9,068 nucleotides of DNA from Paraktedonobacter sp034438135 (GTDB lineage: Bacteria; Chloroflexota; Ktedonobacteria; Ktedonobacterales; Ktedonobacteraceae), in contig DAOTTL010000216.1 in the NCBI GenBank assembly GCA_034438135.1, positions 1-9,068 of the forward strand. The letters are read 5' to 3'. Shown here piece by piece: positions 1-6,524 of this stretch (within the stretch, counting starts at the first letter, position 1; each line of letters opens with the position of its first letter). The notes beneath the pieces were generated by a model, which saw nothing but the letters and a program-made list of their open reading frames with translations, had not been told where the DNA came from and ran no database searches. The translations under genes were made by a program, and so were the position numbers.

Positions 1-69
1 TCATATCCGAAAAAGGGGGGAGCGGGAAAGCAGCGACTGTTGCGAGTCCCGGCAGATCAAAGAAAAGCA

Positions 70-102
70 TTGATCGCAAGCAGTTCACAAATATGGTAAT
101 AT
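70..102 (+). promoter_or_regulatory. Weak candidate sigma-70 promoter before the ROK kinase
   Basis: TTGATC (70-75) is followed after 16 bases by TATGGT (92-97), overlapping a second AT-rich hexamer TAATAT (97-102). This is the best promoter-like arrangement in the 183 bases before the first gene, but neither box is close to consensus. The rest of 1-183 shows only the ribosome binding site of the next gene. One frame stays open from base 3 to a TAA at 162-164, and it does not read like a recognisable protein tail. Confidence 0.25.
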
Positions 103-183
103 CGAGTGAGGTTCATGGGAAACTCGCAGTGCAAGTAGCACAAAAGAGGATTTTTTGTAAATAAAGGGGACGAAAGTACAGAT

Positions 184-1296
184 ATGAATGTAGAGGGAAG
201 CAGTCATTCGCAGCCATTTCCGCCGATGATAGGGATTGATCTGGGCGGCACACAACTGCGTGTAGCTTTGTTGCGCGGCGACCAGCTTATCTCACGCGCC
301 GCCACACTTTTGGGAGGAGACCGCACACCTGAAAGCGTCCTGCCACGTCTCCAAGCCACTATTCAGCAGGCCATAAATGAAGCGAATGTAGCGCGTGAAG
401 AGATAGCGGGCCTCGGCGTAGCGATGCCGGGTCCGCTCAACAACAAAACTGGCGTAGTCTACTCACCACCGAACCTACCGGCGTGGAGAGGGGTACCTCT
501 GCGTGACATCCTTCAAAAGGACTATCCCTGGCCTGTTTTTATAGAAAATGATGCGAACGCGGCTGCGTTAGGGGAAAACCTCTTTGGGGCGGGTCGGGGA
601 AGCAAAAATATGGTCTATCTGGTCATTGGAACAGGCATTGGCAGTGGCATAATTGCCGATGGCAGGCTGATGGAGGGTACAAATGGTTCAGCAGGTGAGT
701 TAGGCCATACGACGATCGACTGGCGAGGCGAACGCTGTTACTGTGGAAATGTCGGCTGTCTGGAATATCTGGTATCGGGTACAGCTATTGCACGTATGGC
801 CAACGAGGCCATCGCGCAGGGTCATGGATCAGACTTACTGGCCTTTGCGCAGACAATGCTGGAGCATCTTACGACGGTTCCCGATAAGAGCGCATTGCCG
901 AAGCAGAGCACTGGCACCGCGCCTTTGGAGGCTGAGAGACAGATTGAACCAATGAGCAAGGAGATCCAGGTAACAGCGGCTACGGTGGGACGCGCCGCGG
1001 AGGCGGGTATTCCACTCGCACGCGAATTGATCAATCGGGCAGCAGAGGCCTTAGGTGTTGGTCTGGTAAACGTGCTGCATATCTTCAATCCTGAGATAAT
1101 TGTTCTGGGAGGTGGAGTTATGCAACTCGGTTCGCTCTTATTGGAGCCAGCCTTACATATTGTACGAGAGCGTGCAACGGCGGCCAGTAATCGAGACACG
1201 CTCATTGTGCAGAGTCAGTTAAACGACAATGCGGGTCTGATCGGTGCAGGTGCATTGTCCTATTATTATCAGAATATTGCCCTGAAGAAAACATGA
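184..1296 (+). CDS. ROK-family sugar kinase (glucokinase-like)
   Basis: This gene encodes a 370-residue cytosolic ATP-dependent hexose kinase of the ROK group, most simply a glucokinase making glucose 6-phosphate. The phosphate-binding loop DLGGT lies at residues 19-23, ENDAN with the predicted catalytic base Asp123 at 121-125, and GTGIGSG at 149-155. The ROK signature follows, with GELGH at 171-175 (Glu172 and His175 contact sugar and metal) and a CYCGNVGCLE segment whose Cys185, Cys187 and Cys192 complete the structural zinc site. The ROK repressor-type N-terminal winged helix is absent, so it should be an enzyme rather than a regulator. A polar stretch at about residues 220-255, before the C-terminal helical region, is longer than I expect for glucokinases. 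The start is supported by AAAGGGGA at 163-170, although 13 bases is a long spacing; Met15 directly precedes the fold and is an alternative. The sugar specificity (glucose, fructose, N-acetylmannosamine) cannot be read from the sequence. Confidence 0.9.
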   Translation: MNVEGSSHSQPFPPMIGIDLGGTQLRVALLRGDQLISRAATLLGGDRTPESVLPRLQATIQQAINEANVAREEIAGLGVAMPGPLNNKTGVVYSPPNLPAWRGVPLRDILQKDYPWPVFIENDANAAALGENLFGAGRGSKNMVYLVIGTGIGSGIIADGRLMEGTNGSAGELGHTTIDWRGERCYCGNVGCLEYLVSGTAIARMANEAIAQGHGSDLLAFAQTMLEHLTTVPDKSALPKQSTGTAPLEAERQIEPMSKEIQVTAATVGRAAEAGIPLARELINRAAEALGVGLVNVLHIFNPEIIVLGGGVMQLGSLLLEPALHIVRERATAASNRDTLIVQSQLNDNAGLIGAGALSYYYQNIALKKT

Positions 1297-1353
1297 AAAA
1301 TGACAACGCGAGCAACGGCGGTCATCAGAATATCGCTGTGGAGAAAGTATGAA
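1268..1353 (+). repeat. Imperfect direct repeat of the ROK gene 3' end
   Basis: The last 29 bases of the kinase gene plus one base (1268-1297) recur at 1324-1353, 56 bases downstream, with 24 of 30 positions identical. Copy one encodes QNIALKKT-stop. Copy two, read in its own frame, gives QNIAVEKV-stop, so the differences are mostly synonymous or conservative. The 56-base offset is not a multiple of three, so the second copy is out of frame with the intact gene. Confidence 0.6.
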
Positions 1354-1370
1354 GGTTTACGAGGCTAGTT

Positions 1371-2117
1371 ATGGCAGCGAATAAAGAGCGACTTGACGTG
1401 GCCCTGGTGAGGCGTGGACTGGTAGCCAGTCGGGAGAGGGCGCGTGCGCTGATTATGGAGGGGCGCGTTCTCATAGGGGAGAAGCGTGTCGATAAGCCAG
1501 GTACTCTGATCCCTCTGGATGCTCCCTGTCATCTGGCAGAGGTGCCGGATGAGCTAAAGTATGTCAGTCGTGGCGGTTTGAAGTTAGAAAAGGCTCTGCA
1601 ATTCTATGAACTAAACCCGGCGGGACTGGTTGCGCTCGACGTAGGTGCTTCAACAGGTGGTTTTACCGATTGTCTGCTGCGTCATGGAGCGGAGAAGGTC
1701 TATGCGCTGGATGTTGGGCGTGCGCAACTGGCCTGGACCCTGCGCAACGATCCTCGTGTGATAGTCATGGAGCAGACCAATATTCGTCATGTGACCGATT
1801 TTCCAGAGCTGGTTCAATGCGTTGTAATTGATGTTTCATTTATCTCTCTCCACCTGGTTCTGCCCTCGATAGTTCCACTTATGCAGCCAGGGGCATGGGT
1901 TGTGGCACTGCTCAAACCTCAATTCGAGGCTGGCAAAGCTGAGGTCGATCGTGGCAGAGGTGTGATTACTGACCCTACGGTACACGCCCGTGTACTCAGC
2001 GAAGTGCAGACCTGGATACCTGAGCATACGTCCCTGAGAGTCAAAGGAGTGACGGACTCTCCTATCTTCGGACGGGATGGCAATAAAGAGTTTCTTCTTC
2101 ACCTTGCTTTGGAGTAA
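1371..2117 (+). CDS. tlyA: TlyA-family rRNA 2'-O-methyltransferase
   Basis: TlyA methylates ribose 2'-OH groups of 16S and/or 23S rRNA cytidines (C1409 and C1920 in E. coli numbering) with S-adenosylmethionine. In mycobacteria its loss gives capreomycin resistance. The 248-residue length is normal for the family. Residues 5-60 form an S4 RNA-binding domain starting ERLDVALVRRGL. Residues 64-75 carry YVSRGGLKLEKA, and DVGASTGGFTD at 90-100 is the SAM-binding motif of the FtsJ-type Rossmann fold. The K-D-K-E catalytic tetrad can be placed as Lys71, Asp154 (VIDVSFISL), Lys182 (LLKPQFEAG) and Glu240 (GNKEFLLHL). GAGG at 1361-1364, six bases before ATG, fixes the start. The gap to the kinase is 74 bases, so co-transcription is likely. 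The usual nadK and recN neighbours are not present here. Confidence 0.95.
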   Translation: MAANKERLDVALVRRGLVASRERARALIMEGRVLIGEKRVDKPGTLIPLDAPCHLAEVPDELKYVSRGGLKLEKALQFYELNPAGLVALDVGASTGGFTDCLLRHGAEKVYALDVGRAQLAWTLRNDPRVIVMEQTNIRHVTDFPELVQCVVIDVSFISLHLVLPSIVPLMQPGAWVVALLKPQFEAGKAEVDRGRGVITDPTVHARVLSEVQTWIPEHTSLRVKGVTDSPIFGRDGNKEFLLHLALE

Positions 2118-2154
2118 AATAAAGGTGGAAACGACCAGTAAAAATTGATGAGAA

Positions 2155-2182
2155 TTTCTCCACTGCGACAAGTGGTGAGAAA
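2155..2182 (+). promoter_or_regulatory. Hairpin just upstream of the acyl-CoA ligase ribosome binding site
   Basis: TTTCTC-CACT (2155-2164) pairs with AGTG-GT-GAGAAA (2171-2182), giving a 10-base-pair stem with a two-base bulge and the six-base loop GCGACA. It ends two bases before the GAGGTG ribosome binding site (2185-2190) of the ligase. No T-run follows, so it is not a normal intrinsic terminator. It could modulate translation or mRNA stability between tlyA and the ligase, or be chance. Confidence 0.35.
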
Positions 2183-2195
2183 ATGAGGTGTACCG

Positions 2196-3785
2196 ATGCA
2201 GCATCTTCCTCAAATCGTCATACCTGAACAATTCAATGCGGCCAGTGTCTTTCTAGATCGTAATGTGCAAGAGGGACGAGGTGAGCATCCCGCGATCTAC
2301 TCTCAGGGTCAAATTTACACCTATACGCACATTGCAGAGATGGCCAATCGCACTGGCAACGGGCTGCGTGATCTTGGTGTGGAGATAGAGCAACGTGTAG
2401 CTTTAATTCTGTTAGATTCGCCAGAGTTTGCTGCGAGCTTTTTCGGTGGCATGAAGATTGGCGCAGTGCCAGTTCCAATCAATACCTCATTACGCCCTGA
2501 TGACTATATTTATATGCTCAACGATAGTCGTGCTAAGGTTCTGCTTATCCACGCTCAGATCTGGCAAACGCTTCAGAGTATTTTGCCGAGTTTGAAATAC
2601 GTTCGTCACATTGTTGTTGTTGGTCTGGCGAAAGAGGGCATGGCAGAGAGTGCCACACTTCATGATTTTGCGAAGTGGGTAGAAGGCTCTTCGGCAACGC
2701 TGAAAACGACAGAAACGCGTAAGGACGATAGTGCCCTCTGGCTCTACAGTTCCGGCAGCACGGGTTTTCCCAAAGGCTGCGTACATCTCCATCACGACAT
2801 GATCTACTGTACTGAATATTATGCGAAAAATATCCTGAATATACAGGAAACTGATATTACTTTCTCTGCGGCCAAGCTCTACTTTGCTTATGGATTGGGC
2901 AATGGTCTGTATTTTCCATTCAGCGTGGGTGCCAGCGCGGTGCACTATCCCGGGCGTCCAGTGGCTGAGGATATGTTTAAGGTGATACAGCAGTATCAAC
3001 CAACGATTTTCTTCGGAGTACCAACGCTTTACGCCAATATGCTGGCTCTGGCCGAGAAGAGGAAAGAGCCATTTGATCTCTCTTCTGTGCGCGTTTGTGT
3101 CTCTGCGGGCGAGTCTTTACCAGGTGATATCTTGAGACGCTGGCAGGATAAATTTCAGGTAGATATTCTCGATGGTATCGGCAGTACCGAGATTTTGCAT
3201 ATCTTCATCAGCAACCGCGAGAACGAGATTCGTCCTGGAAGTACAGGAAAACTTGTGCCTGGCTATGAAGCATTGCTCACTGATGAGCACGGACACGCGG
3301 TTCAGTCCGGTGAAATCGGAAATTTGTTGATTCGCGGTGATAGTACCGCGTCCTGTTACTGGAACAAGCATGAGAAGACCAAGAATACCATGACAGGCCA
3401 TTGGATTGCGACGGGCGATAAATATTTTCAAGATGCCGAGGGATATTACTGGTACTGTGGGCGTTCGGACGATATGCTCAAGGTCAGTGGACAGTGGGTA
3501 TCGCCGGTTGAAGTTGAAGGAGCGTTGATCTCTCATCCAGCGGTTCTGGAAAGTGCGGTTGTAGGGGCAACTGACTCGGACGATCTTCTCAAGCCAAAGG
3601 CGTATGTTGTACTTAAAAGTGACTACGAGGGGAGTGAAGAACTCGCGGACGAATTGAAAACCTTTGTCAAAGAGCGCCTTATGCCCTTTAAGTATCCGCG
3701 CTGGATCGAGTTTGTGGCCGAACTCCCGAAGACTGCAACTGGCAAGATTCAGCGGTTCAAGTTGCGCGGGACAGAGCAAGAATAG
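2196..3785 (+). CDS. Benzoate-CoA-ligase-family acyl-CoA synthetase
   Basis: This 529-residue adenylate-forming enzyme should activate an aromatic or short carboxylic acid to its CoA thioester via an acyl-AMP, releasing AMP and pyrophosphate. The P-loop SSGSTGFPKG is at residues 185-194, the A5 motif GIGSTE at 327-332 and the A7 motif TGD at 406-408. The hinge and CoA-binding stretch GRSDDMLKVSGQWVSPVEVE starts at residue 422, and the adenylation lysine is Lys517 in TATGKIQR. The stretch AKLYFAYGLGNGLYFPFSVGA (before residue 250) is typical of benzoate and hydroxybenzoate CoA ligases rather than acetyl-CoA or long-chain synthetases, and the length fits. GAGGTG five bases before ATG supports the start. 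It sits 22 bases upstream of a crotonase-like gene, which suggests a joint role in aromatic or acyl-CoA metabolism. No ring reductase (bcr/bad) or epoxidase (box) genes are in the window, so benzoate itself is only a family-based guess. Confidence 0.88.
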   Translation: MQHLPQIVIPEQFNAASVFLDRNVQEGRGEHPAIYSQGQIYTYTHIAEMANRTGNGLRDLGVEIEQRVALILLDSPEFAASFFGGMKIGAVPVPINTSLRPDDYIYMLNDSRAKVLLIHAQIWQTLQSILPSLKYVRHIVVVGLAKEGMAESATLHDFAKWVEGSSATLKTTETRKDDSALWLYSSGSTGFPKGCVHLHHDMIYCTEYYAKNILNIQETDITFSAAKLYFAYGLGNGLYFPFSVGASAVHYPGRPVAEDMFKVIQQYQPTIFFGVPTLYANMLALAEKRKEPFDLSSVRVCVSAGESLPGDILRRWQDKFQVDILDGIGSTEILHIFISNRENEIRPGSTGKLVPGYEALLTDEHGHAVQSGEIGNLLIRGDSTASCYWNKHEKTKNTMTGHWIATGDKYFQDAEGYYWYCGRSDDMLKVSGQWVSPVEVEGALISHPAVLESAVVGATDSDDLLKPKAYVVLKSDYEGSEELADELKTFVKERLMPFKYPRWIEFVAELPKTATGKIQRFKLRGTEQE

Positions 3786-3807
3786 TCTATGCGAGGATAC
3801 GATTACT

Positions 3808-4650
3808 ATGCAACAGGCTTATCAAGCGCTACGAGTCATTTATGAGGCGCAGACGGTCCATATAGTTCTGCCGTCCCATCCTGGGAAGCTGGCGTTTGAG
3901 GAACTCTGCAATGCCTGCACGCTGCTACATGCTGACAGTAATGGCGGCATCAAAGCGGTTATTCTGGACTTCGATGGGTCGAGTGCTTCCAGCGATTCCA
4001 GTGGCTCTGATACGTCCAAGGAGGTACAGGCCAGTGCTGGATCTTTGTTAAATTCGGTAATGGTGGCGGTGAGTGCTATTCAGCAACCGGTACTGCTTGT
4101 TGCGCGAGCCACACTTTCAGATGGGGCGAGTCAGCTGCTCGCCATGGCCGACTTTACACTGGTGGCACGTGATGCGTCTCTGAGTTTGTCCTCAGAGACG
4201 CTGAACAAAATCCAGGGTCAGGCGCTAACAGGGACCAGTGCTGATGGTTCAGGGTCAGTACCGACGGTGCTCAGTGGGTTCGCGGCGCAGAGACGCGGGT
4301 ATGTTACGTGGGCAGTCAGTGCTGGCGAGATTAACCGTGAGATGGAACGTATTCTGGAGCGTTTGCGCACGAAGAGTGCGGTGACTCTGCGCCATGCCAG
4401 GGCGAGCGTGCGCCTTGGACAGAGTGTAGAGGCTGAGTGGAGGGAAAATGACGGAGTAGGCCGGTCGGTCAGTGAAGAGACTGGCTCCGCCAGACAGGAT
4501 ATGAAACAGTCGGCGGAAGCTGCTGGACGCCTGGAAGCTTTGAGGCGAGTGAACCAGTTCTATGTGGAAAACGTTCTGATGACGGAAGATGCCCGTGAAG
4601 GTCTGCAAGCGTTCCAGGAGAAACGTCAACCGCATTGGAAGAATCGCTAA
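3808..4650 (+). CDS. Diverged crotonase-fold (enoyl-CoA hydratase/isomerase-like) protein, possibly inactive
   Basis: This 280-residue protein starts at the ATG preceded by AGGA (3794-3797). An in-frame ATG 144 bases earlier lies inside the ligase gene and is unlikely. The N-terminal half follows crotonase order: a beta-strand VHIVLPSHPGKLAFEELCNA, then AVILDF, then QPVLLVARATLSDGASQLLAMADFTLVA, where family members normally have KPV-AV-G-A-GGG-ELALACD. The C-terminus, TEDAREGLQAFQEKRQPHW, is a classic crotonase ending. The oxyanion-hole glycine run is replaced by LSDGAS. The usual second oxyanion segment and catalytic-glutamate region after residue 130 is not recognisable, and Ser/Gly-rich stretches (about residues 66-80 and 150-160) look like linkers. 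It may have lost hydratase activity or act as a partner subunit or scaffold. Tight coupling to the upstream ligase suggests shared substrates. The family is fairly certain; the reaction is unknown. Confidence 0.72.
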   Translation: MQQAYQALRVIYEAQTVHIVLPSHPGKLAFEELCNACTLLHADSNGGIKAVILDFDGSSASSDSSGSDTSKEVQASAGSLLNSVMVAVSAIQQPVLLVARATLSDGASQLLAMADFTLVARDASLSLSSETLNKIQGQALTGTSADGSGSVPTVLSGFAAQRRGYVTWAVSAGEINREMERILERLRTKSAVTLRHARASVRLGQSVEAEWRENDGVGRSVSEETGSARQDMKQSAEAAGRLEALRRVNQFYVENVLMTEDAREGLQAFQEKRQPHWKNR

Positions 4651-4702
4651 AACGCTCCTCTTTTTCAGAGTGTGCATCTGGCACTTCTGAAAGGATTTTT
4701 CT
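4651..4702 (+). terminator. Terminator-like hairpin, copy 1 of a tandem duplication
   Basis: It starts immediately after the stop codon of the crotonase-like gene. TTTTTCAGA (4661-4669) pairs with TCTGAAAGG (4686-4694), including two G-T wobbles. A 2x1 internal loop follows, then GTGC (4672-4675) pairs with GCAC (4681-4684) around the loop ATCTG. The stem is followed by ATTTTTCT. The layout is that of a rho-independent terminator, although the stem is not GC-rich. Confidence 0.6.
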
Positions 4703-4753
4703 AACGCTCTCTTTTTCAGAGTGTGCATCTGGCACTTCTGAAAGGATTTTTCT
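4703..4753 (+). terminator. Terminator-like hairpin, copy 2 of a tandem duplication
   Basis: This is a near-perfect head-to-tail copy of 4651-4702, differing by one missing C near its start (CTCCTC becomes CTCTC). It has the same stem, loop and T-run (4747-4751). A shorter direct repeat TTTTCTAAAGA follows at 4748-4758 and 4760-4770. Together the two copies would isolate the upstream ligase/crotonase unit from the Nudix gene, which should therefore have its own promoter; I see no clear one in 4754-4780. Confidence 0.6.
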
Positions 4754-4795
4754 AAAGAGTTTTCTAAAGAACACATGTAAAAAGGATCGCATTAC

Positions 4796-5368
4796 ATGCC
4801 TAAAAATCATCCCTGGACAGTTCTGTCCCGGCGACAGCTTATTGACACACCATACCTCAAAGTGCGGTGCGAAGAGGTGGAGGTTCCTGGTGGACCTGTA
4901 ATACCTGATTATTACATTATCGAAAATCGCGGGTGGGTTGGCATCGTGCCTGTGACGGAGGATGGGCGTTTTCTGATCAATATTCAGTATAAGCATGGGA
5001 TTGGCCTGGAAGTTACCGAGTTTCCAGCCGGTGGGATCGACCCGGACGAGACTGATCCTCTGGAGACTGCGAGACGCGAACTGATGGAGGAGACTGGCTA
5101 TAGTTTCGAGGAGGATCAGGTTGAACTGCTGGCGCATATGTATGCTAATCCGACCGGGGCATTGACGGAGATATGGTGGTATCTTGCCCGCAATGTACGT
5201 AAAACAGGTATACCAAAAGATGATCCAGTTGAACTGATTGAAAACCAGCTTGTCACAGTCACAGAGTTGCTGGATTTGATCCACACAGGACGTTTCGCGG
5301 TTCAGGGTCCAATTGCGGCTGCATATATGGCATTGGAAAAGCTTGGGCTACTGACACCCAAAGAGTAG
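4796..5368 (+). CDS. Nudix hydrolase, ADP-ribose pyrophosphatase-like
   Basis: This 190-residue Nudix enzyme probably cleaves ADP-ribose or a related nucleoside diphosphate derivative to AMP and a sugar phosphate. The Nudix box runs from Gly79 to Tyr102 and contains RRELMEETGY with the metal-binding Glu95, Glu98 and Glu99. The preceding EFPAGGID is typical of ADP-ribose pyrophosphatases, as is the N-terminal beta-domain with YLKVRCEEVEVPGG and DYYIIENRGWVGIVPV. Counting residues, the spacing between the box's first glutamate (Glu85) and the conserved arginine (Arg94) is eight instead of the canonical seven, so one residue is inserted in the loop. AAAGGA at 4781-4786, nine bases before ATG, supports the start. 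It lies 13 bases ahead of the pentapeptide-repeat gene. Exact substrate specificity is not determinable here. Confidence 0.88.
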   Translation: MPKNHPWTVLSRRQLIDTPYLKVRCEEVEVPGGPVIPDYYIIENRGWVGIVPVTEDGRFLINIQYKHGIGLEVTEFPAGGIDPDETDPLETARRELMEETGYSFEEDQVELLAHMYANPTGALTEIWWYLARNVRKTGIPKDDPVELIENQLVTVTELLDLIHTGRFAVQGPIAAAYMALEKLGLLTPKE

Positions 5369-5381
5369 GTTTCCATAGTAA

Positions 5382-6230
5382 ATGGGAAGGAAATTGCGCA
5401 CATTGTCTGAGGAACGCAAAAATGCGGAATGTGCCTCCGAAGGTCTACGAGCGGATTGTGAGAACTGCTTCGCGCTATGCTGTGTTGTGCCAACCTTCTC
5501 AGTCTCGGTAGACTTCGCGATCAATAAAAACGCGGGACAGGCCTGCCCCAATCTACAAGCGAACTTTCGCTGCGGCATTCACACAGGCCTCAGGCAGCAG
5601 GGCTTTCGCGGTTGCACAGTTTATGACTGTTTTGGAGCCGGACAAAAGGTCTCCCAGGTCACCTTCAACGGACAGGATTGGCGGCTAAACCCGCCAACCG
5701 TGCAGCAGATGTTCGCGGTGTTTCCGCTTATGCGGGACCTTCATGAGTTGCTCTGGTATCTGACCGAAGCGCTCACACTGCAACCGGTCCGCCCACTCTA
5801 CGATGAACTCAACCGCGTGCTGGAGGAGACCAAACGCCTCACGTACAACAGCCCCGAGTCTCTCATGAGGCTGGACGTAGCAGCACACCGACAAGCCGTC
5901 AATGCCCTGTTGTTGAGCGCAAGCGAACTCGTACGAGCCGAAGTTCGGGGTGAGAAGAGAGACTACAGGGGTGCAGACCTCATCGGAGCAAACCTCAGAG
6001 GAGCCAATTTGAGGGGAGCCAGCTTGAGAGGGGCATACCTCATTGGAAGTGACCTCAGGGGTGCCGATCTAAGAATGGCCGACCTTATCGGGGCCGACTT
6101 CAGAGATGCTGACCTGAGAGGTGCTAACCTTACTGAGAGTATTTTTCTTATCCAAGCCCAACTGGATGCGGCAAAGGGCGATGCCAAAACGAAGTTGCCA
6201 CCATCGCTTACTCGCCCAATGCATTGGTAG
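5382..6230 (+). CDS. Cys-rich pentapeptide-repeat protein
   Basis: This 282-residue protein of unknown function has two parts. Residues 22-84 contain Cys26, Cys29, Cys33, Cys34, Cys55, Cys64, Cys78 and Cys83 plus His67, in an LRADCENCFALCC...FRCGIH...GCTVYDCFGAG arrangement. This suggests a metal or Fe-S site, like the YkgJ-type Cys clusters; I recall the same N-terminus in actinobacterial pentapeptide proteins. A mostly helical linker (residues 100-190, MFAVFPLMRDLHELLWYLTEAL) follows. Residues 195-255 hold about twelve A(D/N)LxG pentapeptide repeats (YRGADLIGANLRGANLRGAS and onwards), predicted to fold as a right-handed quadrilateral beta-helix. The ribosome binding site before ATG 5382 is weak. 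TTG at 5403, with GGAAGGA at 5385-5391, is an alternative start that keeps every Cys of the cluster. A gyrase-protecting (Qnr/MfpA-like) role is not supported, because the repeat block is too short and fused to the Cys domain. Confidence 0.82.
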   Translation: MGRKLRTLSEERKNAECASEGLRADCENCFALCCVVPTFSVSVDFAINKNAGQACPNLQANFRCGIHTGLRQQGFRGCTVYDCFGAGQKVSQVTFNGQDWRLNPPTVQQMFAVFPLMRDLHELLWYLTEALTLQPVRPLYDELNRVLEETKRLTYNSPESLMRLDVAAHRQAVNALLLSASELVRAEVRGEKRDYRGADLIGANLRGANLRGASLRGAYLIGSDLRGADLRMADLIGADFRDADLRGANLTESIFLIQAQLDAAKGDAKTKLPPSLTRPMHW

Positions 6231-6249
6231 CCAGCAAATTTTCTCATTC

Positions 6250-6280
6250 AGGAGAAATAGATGAGCCTGCTAGTTCTCCT
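6250..6280 (+). terminator. Hairpin after the pentapeptide gene, possible terminator
   Basis: AGGAGAA-A-TAG (6250-6260) pairs with CTA-G-TTCTCCT (6270-6280), giving ten base pairs with one mismatch and a nine-base loop. It lies 20 bases after the stop codon and is followed by TCTCTT, a poor T-run. It is a plausible but weak intrinsic terminator. Confidence 0.4.
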
Positions 6281-6298
6281 TCTCTTAAGAAGGGTGGG

Positions 6299-6317
6299 TG
6301 CGGTTTTGCAAACCGCA
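6299..6317 (+). repeat. Perfect 8-base-pair hairpin
   Basis: TGCGGTTT and AAACCGCA form a perfect inverted repeat around the three-base loop TGC. It is not followed by a T-run. It is the second of four hairpins in the gap between the pentapeptide gene and the tRNA promoter; a third, ATGAG/CTCAT, lies at 6323-6338. Confidence 0.55.
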
Positions 6318-6346
6318 GAAGAATGAGGGACGACTCATAATGCTGG

Positions 6347-6403
6347 GAGAAGAGGACGGCTGGCATGAGCGCAGACGCTCTCATATCAGCCGTCCTTCTT
6401 CTC
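6347..6403. repeat. Long GC-rich hairpin in the intergenic region
   Basis: GAGAAG-AGGACGGCTG (6347-6362) pairs with CAGCCGTCCT-T-CTTCTC (6387-6403), giving 16 base pairs with one bulged T. Inside it ATGAGCG (6365-6371) pairs with CGCTC-T-CAT (6376-6384) around the loop CAGA. It is the most stable-looking structure in the gap. It may act as a terminator for the pentapeptide operon, or be part of a structured RNA or a small repeat element. The remaining bases up to the tRNA promoter at 6473 show nothing further. Confidence 0.6.
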
Positions 6404-6472
6404 GCGGGGAGGGATTTGGCTCTTGTTGATCAGTGATTTTTGCGAAACTCTGGATCTGTTCTCGGAGGGGGA

Positions 6473-6501
6473 TTGACAGGTTAAACCGATTAGTATAGAA
6501 T
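6473..6501 (+). promoter_or_regulatory. Strong sigma-70 promoter for the tRNA genes
   Basis: A perfect TTGACA (6473-6478) is followed after 17 bases by TAGAAT (6496-6501). Transcription should begin near 6508, about 17 bases before the mature tRNA-Leu 5' end. This is the closest match to consensus in the window and fits a stable-RNA promoter. Confidence 0.85.
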
Positions 6502-6524
6502 AGCGCAGTAATCCGTTACAAAAA

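Larger units (their letters stand above)
4651..4753 (+). repeat. Tandem direct repeat, two units of 52 and 51 bases
   Basis: Units 4651-4702 and 4703-4753 are identical except for a one-base indel. Each carries a complete hairpin plus T-run, so the repeat unit coincides with a whole terminator. Both units are open in one plus frame (reading FSECASGTSERIF twice), but the conservation is at DNA level, not coding. Confidence 0.9.

Noticed and set aside
3..164. Open frame at the left edge that could be the tail of an upstream gene
   Set aside because: Its translation shows no recognisable domain and about 53 open codons at this GC content can occur by chance; not enough support to call a gene.
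3664..3807. Longer N-terminus for the crotonase-like gene
   Set aside because: It lies wholly inside the ligase gene in another frame and does not look like crotonase sequence. AGGA ten bases before ATG 3808 gives a better start.
4635..4901. A plus-strand frame of 88 residues reading the tandem repeat twice as FSECASGTSERIF
   Set aside because: The repetition is explained by the duplicated terminator DNA. The frame has no ribosome binding site and overlaps the start of the Nudix gene in another frame.
5963..6247. Minus-strand 94-residue frame with repeats LRSAPLRSLPMR
   Set aside because: It is the antisense shadow of the 15-base DNA periodicity that encodes the pentapeptide repeats.
6285..6320. 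T-box-like stretch AAGGGTGGGTGCGG before the tRNA genes
   Set aside because: It lacks the conserved TGG-ACCGCG antiterminator core and no aminoacyl-tRNA synthetase or amino-acid gene follows.
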